A stretch of 5,898 nt of DNA from the NCBI GenBank assembly GCA_021816565.1, contig JAKAXN010000298.1:1-5898 (forward strand), in the 5' to 3' direction. The notes under the pieces were generated by a model. It searched no databases. It saw only the letters and a program-made list of their open reading frames with translations, and was not told the DNA's origin. The translations under genes were made by a program, and so were the position numbers. Positions 1 to 5,898 of the stretch are shown piece after piece. Position 1 is the stretch's first letter; every line of letters begins with the position of its first letter. Origin of the DNA: Actinomycetes bacterium (GTDB lineage: Bacteria > Actinomycetota > Acidimicrobiia > Acidimicrobiales > Palsa-688).

Positions 1-3000
1 CGATCTGACCAGGATCCCCTCGTGCTGCACCCGGCCGTCGCTGTAGTACAGCCGGCCCCCCACCGCGCCCACCTCGGGGCGCATGGCGTGCTCGAGCAGG
101 GCCTCGATCCACTCCGGGGTGATGACCTCGGTGTCGTTGTTGAGAAACAGCAGCACGTCGGCCTCGGTGGAGGCGGCGGCCAGATTCATCTGGCGGGAGT
201 AGTTGAACCGGTGGGGGTAGCGCACCACCCGCACCTGGGAGTTGACCAGGAACTCCAGGGTGGCCCCGTCGGAGCTCTGGTTGTCGACGATGACGATCTC
301 GTAGTCGCGGTAGGTGGACCGCTCGAGGATGCTCTTCACGCACGGCTCGAGCAGGTGCAGGCCGTCGCGGGTGGGGATGATGATCGACACCCGGGGCCGA
401 CCCGGGATCTCGTAGCGGGTCCGGTAGAACGTCGGGTACGCCGTGGCTTCTATACGCCCGGCCCGGCCCCTCCGCTCCAGCGCCTCGGCCAGGGCCCGGC
501 GGGCGGCGTCGGCGGCGTAGGGCTTGGCGTCGGCCTCCTCGGCGGTGGAGCCGGCCACCATGCGCCAGCTGTAGAGCGGCTCGGGGATGTGGGCGACGCG
601 GTCGGTGAGCTCGGTGACCCGCAGCAGCAGGTCGTAGTCCTGGCTGCCGTCGAAATCGCGGCGCAGGCCGCCGGCGGCGGCCACCACCGACCGGCGCATG
701 ACCGTGAGGTGGCTGATGTAGTTGAGCGACATCAGCAGATCCGGCGACCAGTCCGGCTTCAAGTGGGGGTCGGCCAGCCGCCCCTCCCGGTCGATCTTGT
801 CCTCGTCGGTGTACACCACGTCGAGGTCCGGGTCCGAGTCCAGCCAGCGGGCCACCTGGGCCAGGGCGTGCGGCTTGAGGACGTCGTCGTGGTCCATGAA
901 CGCCACGTACTCGCCCTCGGCCAGCCGCAGCGCCTCGTTGGTGGCACCGGCGATCCCGTGGCTGGCCCCCAGCCGCACCACCCGGATCTGGGGGTCGCCG
1001 GCCAGGGCGTCGAGCACGGCGGCGGTCTCGGGCCGGGTCGAGTTGTCGTCGGCGATGCACAGCTGCCAGTTGCGGTAGATCTGCTCCCGCACCGACTCGA
1101 CGGCCTCCTCGAGGACCTCCGGGTCGGTGTCGTGCACCGGCATCACCACCGAGATCAGCGGCCGGTACGAAAGCTGCGAGAGGGCCCGGCGCAGGGTCTT
1201 CAGGAGGGTTGGGGAGGCCCCGTAGCGGTCGTGCCACAACCGGTAGCGCTCGTCGCCCACGATCCCGAACGAGTCGGGCCGCTCCACCGGCCCGAGCGAC
1301 ACCTTCACCCGCTGGCCGGGGCGGATGGCCGGCGCCGGCCGCAGGGGCCGGGCGTGGTGGGGGCCGTGCTCGACCACCGGCCAGTCGGGTCCGGCCGCCT
1401 TGGTGTCCCGGCCCGATCCGGCCAGCAGGGACCGCAGCTGCTCCCGGCGGGCCTGCGGGCCGTAAACGGGGGCCAGCTGCTCGGTCAGCTGCCTGGCCTC
1501 GGACCAGTAGTGCTCGTCGAAGAGCAGCCGCTCCACCCGGAACCGCACGTCGGCCCGGTCTCCGAAGACCGACAGGCCCCGCAGCGGCCCCAGGTCCAGG
1601 TCGTCGGCGGCGGCCGGTGACGCCACGAACGGGGTGCCCGAGCCGATGGCGGCCAGCACCGCCTGGCGGCCGCCGGTCCCCCACTGGTGCAGGGCCAGCA
1701 CCGCCCGGGCCCCGGCCAGGACCTCGGGGGCGCCCGCCGCGGGGACCATCTCGAAGCCGGCTTCGGTCACGACGCGGGCCAGCAGCGGGGACGGCGCGTC
1801 GGTCACCACCGACACGGCCAGGTCCGGGTGGCGGCGTCGCAGCCCGGGCACCACCGTGCGCAGGGCCAGCAGGGTGGCGTCCTCGTTGCCGAGGGTGGCG
1901 TCGTAGCCGTCGTTGGCGAAGAGCACCAGCCCCGAGCGGGTCCCCGGCTCGGCCGGCCCGGCGGCGTGGTCGACCGGCGGGTGGATCTGCACGACGGAGC
2001 GCCCGGCGGCCACCGAGTTGACGTAGGAGGCGTCGGCCGGGCGGGCACAGATGACCGCGTTGAACTGGTCGAGCCACTCGCGCATGCGGGCCGCCGAGGC
2101 GTCGGAGAAGTAGCGCAGCCCGGCCGCCTCGTCGGCAGGGGTGACCGGGGCCAGCCCGTCGATGGCGCGGAACGGCAGGGCGTCCACACACAGCACCCGC
2201 ACCGCCTGGGGCTGGCTGTCGGCCAGCCACGTCCGGATGGAGCTGTGCAGGGCCGGGCTGGCCACGAAGACGTGGTCGTAGGCTCCCCAGCGGGACTCGA
2301 ACCAGTCGGCCCAGTCGAGCGGCCCGGTGACCACCCGGACCCCCCGGGCCCGCAGGGCCTGCACCCGGGCGTCGGCCCGGCCCCCGTCGAGCACCGCCAC
2401 GGTCAGGGCGGCCCCGCCGACCACGTGGATCAGGTCCTCGATGACCGCCGCGGCGAACAGGTCGTCGGAGCGGTAGGAGTGGGCGGGCAGGGCAGCGGCC
2501 ACGACCAGCACCTGCGCCACGAGCCCACCGGCCGGGCCGGGGGCGGCCAGCTCGACGGTCCGGGGGTGGCTGGTGGTCACCTGCCATCCCGGCTCGTACA
2601 CGATGCGCAGCCCGGCGGCGCGCGCCGCGGCGAACACCGCGGCCGCCACCTGGGCGGCGGAGGCGCCGGGGTCGAGCACCGCGCCGGCCAGCAGGTCCCG
2701 GCGGAACGCCACCCAGGGGAACTCGCTGCCGTCGACGTCGGCCGCGGTCAGCTCGGGGGGCCCGTCACCGCCGGCCAGGTGGCGGCTGACCGGGCCGCCC
2801 TCGGAGTGGAGCGCGCCGGCCTCGACCAGGTGGCCGCCGGGGCGGCGCACCTGGGGCACCACCGCCCCGATGCCGAAGTCCGGGGCGAACAGCGCCTCCA
2901 GCCGGGCGGCCGGCAGCGGGGCCGCCGGGTCGGGCACCAGGGCCACCACCCGGTGGGCCGGGTCGTCGAGGGCGGCGGTGAGGGCCAGGCCGACCGCCTG

Positions 3001-3033
3001 ACCGTCGCCGGGGACGGCTACCGGGGCGATCAC
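1..3033 (-). CDS. Multidomain glycosyltransferase (GT2 remnant, GT4-like, tandem GT2), partial at C-terminus
   Basis: An uninterrupted minus-strand frame runs from a GTG at 3033 through the left edge, giving 1011 visible codons and no stop. Domains in order: residues 1-156 resemble the second half of a GT2 domain. Residues 172-535 resemble a GT-B fold of the GT4/rhamnan-synthesis type, with DALPFR at 284-289 and GSGTPF at 464-469. Residues 597-830 are a GT2 domain with VVMPVHD ending at D635, DHDD at 714-717, YTDEDK at 741-746 and SQDYDLLLR at 797-805. From 880 a second GT2 domain begins, with IIIPTRD ending at D890, VDN at 916-918 and NNDTE at 965-969. Tandem GT2 domains of this kind are known in O-antigen and exopolysaccharide chain synthesis, using nucleotide sugars at the cytoplasmic face of the membrane. 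About 100-150 residues of the last domain are probably missing, judged from the usual family length. No signal peptide or membrane helix is visible. The GTG start overlaps the upstream stop, so translation is probably coupled. Glycosyltransferase identity is firm; the sugar and linkage are unknown. Confidence 0.93.
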   Translation of the reverse strand, partial: MIAPVAVPGDGQAVGLALTAALDDPAHRVVALVPDPAAPLPAARLEALFAPDFGIGAVVPQVRRPGGHLVEAGALHSEGGPVSRHLAGGDGPPELTAADVDGSEFPWVAFRRDLLAGAVLDPGASAAQVAAAVFAAARAAGLRIVYEPGWQVTTSHPRTVELAAPGPAGGLVAQVLVVAAALPAHSYRSDDLFAAAVIEDLIHVVGGAALTVAVLDGGRADARVQALRARGVRVVTGPLDWADWFESRWGAYDHVFVASPALHSSIRTWLADSQPQAVRVLCVDALPFRAIDGLAPVTPADEAAGLRYFSDASAARMREWLDQFNAVICARPADASYVNSVAAGRSVVQIHPPVDHAAGPAEPGTRSGLVLFANDGYDATLGNEDATLLALRTVVPGLRRRHPDLAVSVVTDAPSPLLARVVTEAGFEMVPAAGAPEVLAGARAVLALHQWGTGGRQAVLAAIGSGTPFVASPAAADDLDLGPLRGLSVFGDRADVRFRVERLLFDEHYWSEARQLTEQLAPVYGPQARREQLRSLLAGSGRDTKAAGPDWPVVEHGPHHARPLRPAPAIRPGQRVKVSLGPVERPDSFGIVGDERYRLWHDRYGASPTLLKTLRRALSQLSYRPLISVVMPVHDTDPEVLEEAVESVREQIYRNWQLCIADDNSTRPETAAVLDALAGDPQIRVVRLGASHGIAGATNEALRLAEGEYVAFMDHDDVLKPHALAQVARWLDSDPDLDVVYTDEDKIDREGRLADPHLKPDWSPDLLMSLNYISHLTVMRRSVVAAAGGLRRDFDGSQDYDLLLRVTELTDRVAHIPEPLYSWRMVAGSTAEEADAKPYAADAARRALAEALERRGRAGRIEATAYPTFYRTRYEIPGRPRVSIIIPTRDGLHLLEPCVKSILERSTYRDYEIVIVDNQSSDGATLEFLVNSQVRVVRYPHRFNYSRQMNLAAASTEADVLLFLNNDTEVITPEWIEALLEHAMRPEVGAVGGRLYYSDGRVQHEGILVRS
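3030..3033 (-). other. Four-base GTGA stop/start overlap between the methyltransferase and glycosyltransferase genes
   Basis: On the minus strand the bases GTGA contain both the TGA stop of the methyltransferase fusion and the GTG start of the giant glycosyltransferase. No clear Shine-Dalgarno sequence is visible in the 25 bases before the GTG, so reinitiation by the terminating ribosome is the likely mode. This fixes the downstream start: no ATG, GTG or TTG is seen in that frame in the roughly 60 bases upstream, and the upstream peptide there (rich in Pro and Arg) does not resemble the family. Confidence 0.8.
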
Positions 3034-5204
3034 TGCGACAGGTGGCGGACGCGTCCGTACAGCCGGCGCCCGGGGGCCAGATAGCGCATGGTCCGGGTGG
3101 CCAGGAGGGCGTCGAGCTCGGCCTGGACGGCCTCGGCCCGCCGCTCCGCCTCGGCCAGGCGCTCGTGGGCCTCGGCGGTCTCGGCCCGGGCCCGGTCCAG
3201 CTCCTCGTCGGCCTGGCGCAGCCGGCGCTGGGACTCGAAACCGGCGTCGGCCGGGGGCTGGGCCTGCAGGTGCAGCGCCCTCGCCCCGAGGATGTTGCGC
3301 TCGGCGACCAGCCGGGCCTGCAGGGCGGCGTTGGCCTGCTCCAGGGCGGCGATGCGGGTCTGCTGGAGGCGCAGGATCTCGGTGATGGACAGGGCCAGCC
3401 GGCGGGCGGCGGCGCCGGTGACGGCGGAGGCCAGCTCGTCGTAGGCCATCTCGATGGGGGCCCGGACCTGCTCGACGAGGGTGTCGTCGGCGGCCCGCTC
3501 GGCGGCCAGGGTGGTGCGCGTCAGCAGCTCAGCCGGGGTGGAGGCCCGCAGGTCGGGATCGCCGCACCACGAGGCCAGGTCGGACAGCTCCTCGCTGTCA
3601 CCGAAGGCCAGCAGGGGCCGGCGCAGGGCCACGGCCACGCAGGCGGCGGCGGCGCTGTCGGTGACCACCGCCCGGGCCCCGTGCACCAGGGCCAGCAGGT
3701 CGACCTCGGCCGGGTCGGCCACCACGGCCGAGCCGGGCACGGCCCGGGCCAGGGGGCCCAGATCCGACGCCCCGGGGCCGGGGACGACGACCACCGCGCA
3801 GCCGGCGTCGGATGCCAGCTGGGCCAGCACCCGGCCCAGGGAGGCCATCCGCTCGTCGCCGGCCGGGCCGGCGGCGACCAGCAGGTACTCCCCGGCTGCG
3901 ACCAGCCGGCCGGTCTTGCGCAGGTACTCCAGGCGCAGCGGCAGGGCATCGCCGCCGATCAGCCGGTCGGCCAGGACCAGCGGGTCGGGCACCGCGGTCA
4001 GCCCGCCGGAGCGGCCGGTGAAGCGGTCGTCGCGGCCGCGCACGGCCCCGGCGCGCAGCGTGCCCGACAGCTTCTCCAGGTCGGTGCTGTCCACCCCCAC
4101 CGGTATGACCGGGCAGTCCCGCTCGATCAGGCTGTCGAGGAGGGGGGCGGCGGCGGCCACCGATCGGCCGCCGGTGATGAGCACGGCGTCGTAGGCGTCG
4201 GCGATCAGCTCGGCGGTGCCCTCGTCGCCGGGGGCGAGGGAGTGCACCGGCTCGCCCCGCCAGGTGGCCGGGGCGCTGTCGGGGTCACCGCGCAGGTGCA
4301 CGAGCGCCAGGCCGTCCACCCGGCGGCGCAGCTCGAGGGAGGTGACGGCGCTGCGCAGCGAGGACCAGGCCCGGCCGGAGCCGGCGTCGTCGTCGACGAG
4401 CAGCCCGACCTGGTGCTGGGGGGCGTAGCCCCCGGCCGCGGTGAGCACCTCCCCCACGGTGGCCCGCAGGGCCGCCAGCTCCTCGTTGCGGGCCACCAGC
4501 TCGGCGCCGAGGCCCTGGTCGTCGCCGCCGGCACCGGTGGCCGGGACGGCCCGGAACACGAACTGGTAGGTGTCGCTGTCGGGGGTGGCCCGCACCCGCT
4601 CGACCAGCTCGCCGGGGAAGTGGTCCGGGGCGAGGGGGATCTCGGTGGCGAACACATCCGCGGTGGTGCGGCGCATGTCGATGGCCCGCAGGCCGGCTGC
4701 GGCCAGCAGCTCCTCGACGCTGCGGCGGGTGAAGAACCGCAGGTGGGTGTCGTCGAGCAGCCCCAGCGGGCGGTACTCGAAGCGACCCTCGAGCAGGGCC
4801 AGGCGGACGGCGGCGTGGGCCACGTTGGGCAGCGACACCACCACCGACCCGCCCGGGGCCAGCAGCGGGAGGGCGTCGCGCAGCACCCGGACCGGGTCGC
4901 GCAGGTGCTCGAGGACATCGGCGAAGACGACCACGTCGAAAGAGCCCGGCTCGAAGCGCCCGAGCAGCTCGGCCGACTCCAGGTCCCCCACCACCAGCTG
5001 CTCCAACACCGGCTCGGCGGCCCGGGCGGCCTCGGCGTCGATCTCCACCCCCGACACCCGGTTGCCGCGGTCGCGCAGCACCCGGGCCAGGTAGCCGGTG
5101 GAGCAGCCCACATCGAGGACCCTCCGGCCGGTGCCCACCAGGTCGACCACCTGGGCGTGGGAGGTGTTGGGGTCCCCCAGGCTCACTTCGAGGTCGTACT
5201 TCAC
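3030..5204 (-). CDS. SAM-dependent methyltransferase fused to a pyruvyltransferase-like domain and C-terminal coiled coil
   Basis: This is a complete 724-residue protein. Residues 1-220 are a class I SAM methyltransferase: glycine-rich motif I VLDVGCSTGYL at 29-39, acidic GVEID at 52-56, FDVVVFADVLEHLRDP at 89-104, LLAPGGSVVVSLPN at 114-127, and the DDTHLRFFTRRSVEELL stretch at 151-167 common in sugar-cluster methyltransferases. Residues 265-560 look GT-B-like and most resemble polysaccharide pyruvyl transferases (YDAVLITGG at 338-346, VPDPLVLADRL at 405-415), but the family's Arg-x-His signature is absent near 514-520. Residues 605-700 form a heptad-rich coiled coil, followed by a basic APGRRLYGRVR tail at 710-720 like those ending many polysaccharide glycosyltransferases. 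The GTG at 5204 is the first possible start, since an in-frame TAG lies 11 codons upstream with no start between. A weak GGAG sits about 16 bases upstream. It likely methylates a glycan sugar or chain end. The methyltransferase call is strong and the second domain is tentative. Confidence 0.93.
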   Translation of the reverse strand: MKYDLEVSLGDPNTSHAQVVDLVGTGRRVLDVGCSTGYLARVLRDRGNRVSGVEIDAEAARAAEPVLEQLVVGDLESAELLGRFEPGSFDVVVFADVLEHLRDPVRVLRDALPLLAPGGSVVVSLPNVAHAAVRLALLEGRFEYRPLGLLDDTHLRFFTRRSVEELLAAAGLRAIDMRRTTADVFATEIPLAPDHFPGELVERVRATPDSDTYQFVFRAVPATGAGGDDQGLGAELVARNEELAALRATVGEVLTAAGGYAPQHQVGLLVDDDAGSGRAWSSLRSAVTSLELRRRVDGLALVHLRGDPDSAPATWRGEPVHSLAPGDEGTAELIADAYDAVLITGGRSVAAAAPLLDSLIERDCPVIPVGVDSTDLEKLSGTLRAGAVRGRDDRFTGRSGGLTAVPDPLVLADRLIGGDALPLRLEYLRKTGRLVAAGEYLLVAAGPAGDERMASLGRVLAQLASDAGCAVVVVPGPGASDLGPLARAVPGSAVVADPAEVDLLALVHGARAVVTDSAAAACVAVALRRPLLAFGDSEELSDLASWCGDPDLRASTPAELLTRTTLAAERAADDTLVEQVRAPIEMAYDELASAVTGAAARRLALSITEILRLQQTRIAALEQANAALQARLVAERNILGARALHLQAQPPADAGFESQRRLRQADEELDRARAETAEAHERLAEAERRAEAVQAELDALLATRTMRYLAPGRRLYGRVRHLSQ

Positions 5205-5263
5205 CGCGCCGAGGCTACCGCTCCGGGCCTTACGCCTCTATACAACCGGAAAAGGGGGCGCTA
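5205..5263 (-). other. 59-base intergenic spacer between the GT2 gene and the methyltransferase fusion
   Basis: This is the only non-coding stretch in the window and is visibly less GC-rich than its surroundings. Read on the minus strand, it starts with TAG directly after the GT2 TGA, then a C-rich stretch with TTTT, then TTGTATAGAGG, then GGAG about 16 bases before the GTG start. It is short enough for both genes to share a transcript, yet carries the only AT-rich hexamer near a gene start. Confidence 0.7.
5237..5242 (-). promoter_or_regulatory. Possible -10 element (TATAGA) upstream of the methyltransferase fusion
   Basis: The minus-strand hexamer TATAGA matches the -10 consensus at four positions and begins 38 bases before the GTG start. 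Transcription from it would begin near 5230 and give a leader of about 25 bases that includes the GGAG. The hexamer 17 bases upstream (GATAGC) is a poor -35 match, so this is at best a weak internal promoter. The same TATAGA occurs once inside the coding sequence near 453, which lowers its weight. Confidence 0.2.
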
Positions 5264-5270
5264 TCAGCCC
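5250..5270 (-). terminator. Weak hairpin plus short T run at the end of the GT2 gene
   Basis: On the minus strand GGGC (5270-5267), a seven-base loop containing the stop codon, and GCCC (5259-5256) can pair, followed by CC and four Ts (5253-5250). An alternative pairing uses AAGGG and CCCTT. The four- to five-base stem and four-base T run are weak, so at most some transcripts would end or pause here. Confidence 0.15.
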
Positions 5271-5898
5271 TTCGGCAGCCGGCCGGCCACGGCCTCGCCC
5301 AGCGAGGAGTAGCGCAGCACGCAGCGGATGGCCTCGAACCCGTCGCGCCAGCCGATCTTCTTGCCCTCGGCGTAGGTCCGCCCGGCGTACCCGATGCCCA
5401 GCTCGTAGATGCGCCAGCGGCCCCGGGCCAGCTTGGCGGTGATCTCGGGCTCTATGCCGAAGCGGTCCTCGCGCAGGTCCAGGCTCTGGATCACCTCCCG
5501 CCGGAAGGCCTTGTAGCAGGTCTCCATGTCGGTGAGGTTGAGGTTGGTGAAGATGTTGGAGAAGGTGGTCAGGAGCCGGTTACCCACCGAGTGCCAGTAG
5601 TACAGGACCCGCCGGGGCCGGTCGGTCACGAAACGGGACCCGTAGACGGCATCGGCGTCGCCGGAGACCAGGTGGTGGACCATGCGTCCGTACTCGGCCG
5701 GGTCGTACTCCAGGTCGGCGTCCTGGATGATCACGAAGTCCGCGGTGGCCTCCTTGAAGCCCCGCCGGATGGCCGCCCCCTTGCCCTGGTTGTGCGGCTG
5801 GGGGAACACCTTGAGCCGGGGGTCCGACACCGAGCGGACCACCTCGAGGGTGCTGTCGGTGGACCCGTCGTCAACCAGCACCACCTCGGCCACCCACG
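5264..5898 (-). CDS. GT2 glycosyltransferase, dolichyl-phosphate mannose synthase-like, partial at N-terminus
   Basis: The frame enters from the right edge and ends at TGA 5266-5264. Numbered from the codon at 5893 (an internal GTG, not the real start), it shows the GT-A motifs [10 protein letters not shown] at 5-14, [12 protein letters not shown] at 35-46, and QDADLEYDP at 57-65 carrying the metal-binding Asp-x-Asp. It continues with YGSRF at 84-88, [11 protein letters not shown] at 120-130, [13 protein letters not shown] at 144-156 and [15 protein letters not shown] at 171-185. These identify the soluble GT2 group related to dolichyl/polyprenyl-phosphate mannose and glucose synthases. The usual opening strand (S-V-V-I-P-x-Y-N-E) is absent, so roughly 30-40 residues lie outside the window. 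No C-terminal membrane helices follow the catalytic domain, unlike GtrB-type enzymes. It probably transfers a sugar to a polyprenyl phosphate, or acts directly in glycan assembly; the donor cannot be told. The reading frame closes with adjacent TGA and TAG triplets. Confidence 0.93.
   Translation of the reverse strand, partial: WVAEVVLVDDGSTDSTLEVVRSVSDPRLKVFPQPHNQGKGAAIRRGFKEATADFVIIQDADLEYDPAEYGRMVHHLVSGDADAVYGSRFVTDRPRRVLYYWHSVGNRLLTTFSNIFTNLNLTDMETCYKAFRREVIQSLDLREDRFGIEPEITAKLARGRWRIYELGIGYAGRTYAEGKKIGWRDGFEAIRCVLRYSSLGEAVAGRLPKG

Noticed and set aside
1327..1340. A 14-base perfect palindrome, GGCCGGCGCCGGCC
   Set aside because: It encodes a Pro-Ala linker. A rough estimate at this GC content expects about one such palindrome by chance in a window this size.
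759..2189. Minus-strand frames inside the giant glycosyltransferase (759-947, 1803-2189)
   Set aside because: They are out of frame with the domain-bearing reading and give Arg, Pro, Trp, Thr-rich sequence typical of GC-rich shadow frames.
3046..3057. A 12-base perfect palindrome, CGGACGCGTCCG, 13 bases before the giant glycosyltransferase start
   Set aside because: It lies within the coding tail of the methyltransferase fusion. Several 12-base palindromes are expected by chance in DNA this GC-rich, and it could form only a four-base stem.
22..3084. Long plus-strand open frames (22-1620 and 1687-3084) opposite the giant glycosyltransferase
   Set aside because: They have the same register effect. 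The first ends exactly where the real gene uses a single TCA codon (1618-1620), and the translations are low-complexity with no family resemblance.
4205..5113. A 302-codon minus-strand frame inside the methyltransferase fusion
   Set aside because: It is out of frame with the methyltransferase motifs and yields Pro, Ser, Trp, Cys-rich sequence of no recognisable family.
3042..5312. A 756-codon plus-strand open frame opposite the methyltransferase fusion
   Set aside because: It lies in codon register with the minus-strand gene, where antisense stops need TTA, CTA or TCA codons that this GC-rich gene lacks. Its translation is Gly, Gln, His and Val-rich with no domain, while the minus strand shows clear motifs.
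5891..5893. The GTG at 5893 as the start of the small GT2 gene
   Set aside because: The frame stays open to the window edge, and starting there would remove the first conserved GT2 strand, so the real start lies outside.
1..5898. tRNA, rRNA, CRISPR arrays, insertion sequences and attachment sites
   Set aside because: No spaced direct repeats, transposase motifs, terminal inverted repeats or RNA-gene signatures were seen on reading; almost the whole window is accounted for by three coding frames.

Overview
The window is very GC-rich DNA, with nearly every codon ending in G or C. It holds three protein genes, all on the minus strand and all belonging to cell-surface glycan assembly. The composition, the GTG starts and the protein families fit a high-GC actinobacterium. 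An uncultured Acidimicrobiia-like lineage is possible, but that is a guess from style, because no taxonomic marker gene is present.

Layout in transcription order (right to left). (1) 5898-5264: a small GT-A glycosyltransferase of the dolichyl-phosphate mannose synthase-like GT2 group, cut at its N-terminus by the right edge. (2) 5204-3030: a complete 724-residue protein that fuses an apparently intact class I SAM methyltransferase to a GT-B-like domain resembling polysaccharide pyruvyl transferases, followed by a coiled coil and a basic tail. (3) 3033 to beyond position 1: a giant glycosyltransferase with 1011 residues visible and its C-terminus off the left edge. It contains an N-terminal GT2 remnant, a GT4-like GT-B domain, and two tandem GT2 domains with intact motifs. 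Genes 2 and 3 overlap by four bases (GTGA). Genes 1 and 2 are separated by 59 bases that hold the only non-coding sequence in the window, with a weak promoter candidate and a weak hairpin.

Working together, these genes look like part of an exopolysaccharide, O-antigen-like or cell-wall glycan cluster. The small GT2 may make a lipid-linked or nucleotide-derived sugar donor or add one sugar. The tandem GT2 protein would extend the chain, and the methyltransferase would modify or cap it. This pathway reading is inference from family membership; no acceptor or donor can be read from the sequence.

The most interesting signal is that both large proteins pair domains with intact motifs with domains whose hallmark residues look lost: the N-terminal GT2 remnant, a GT4-like domain without its usual Glu, and a pyruvyltransferase-like domain without its Arg-x-His. 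They may be pseudoenzyme modules kept for scaffolding or acceptor binding. Several long plus-strand reading frames are antisense shadows of these genes and are not annotated.
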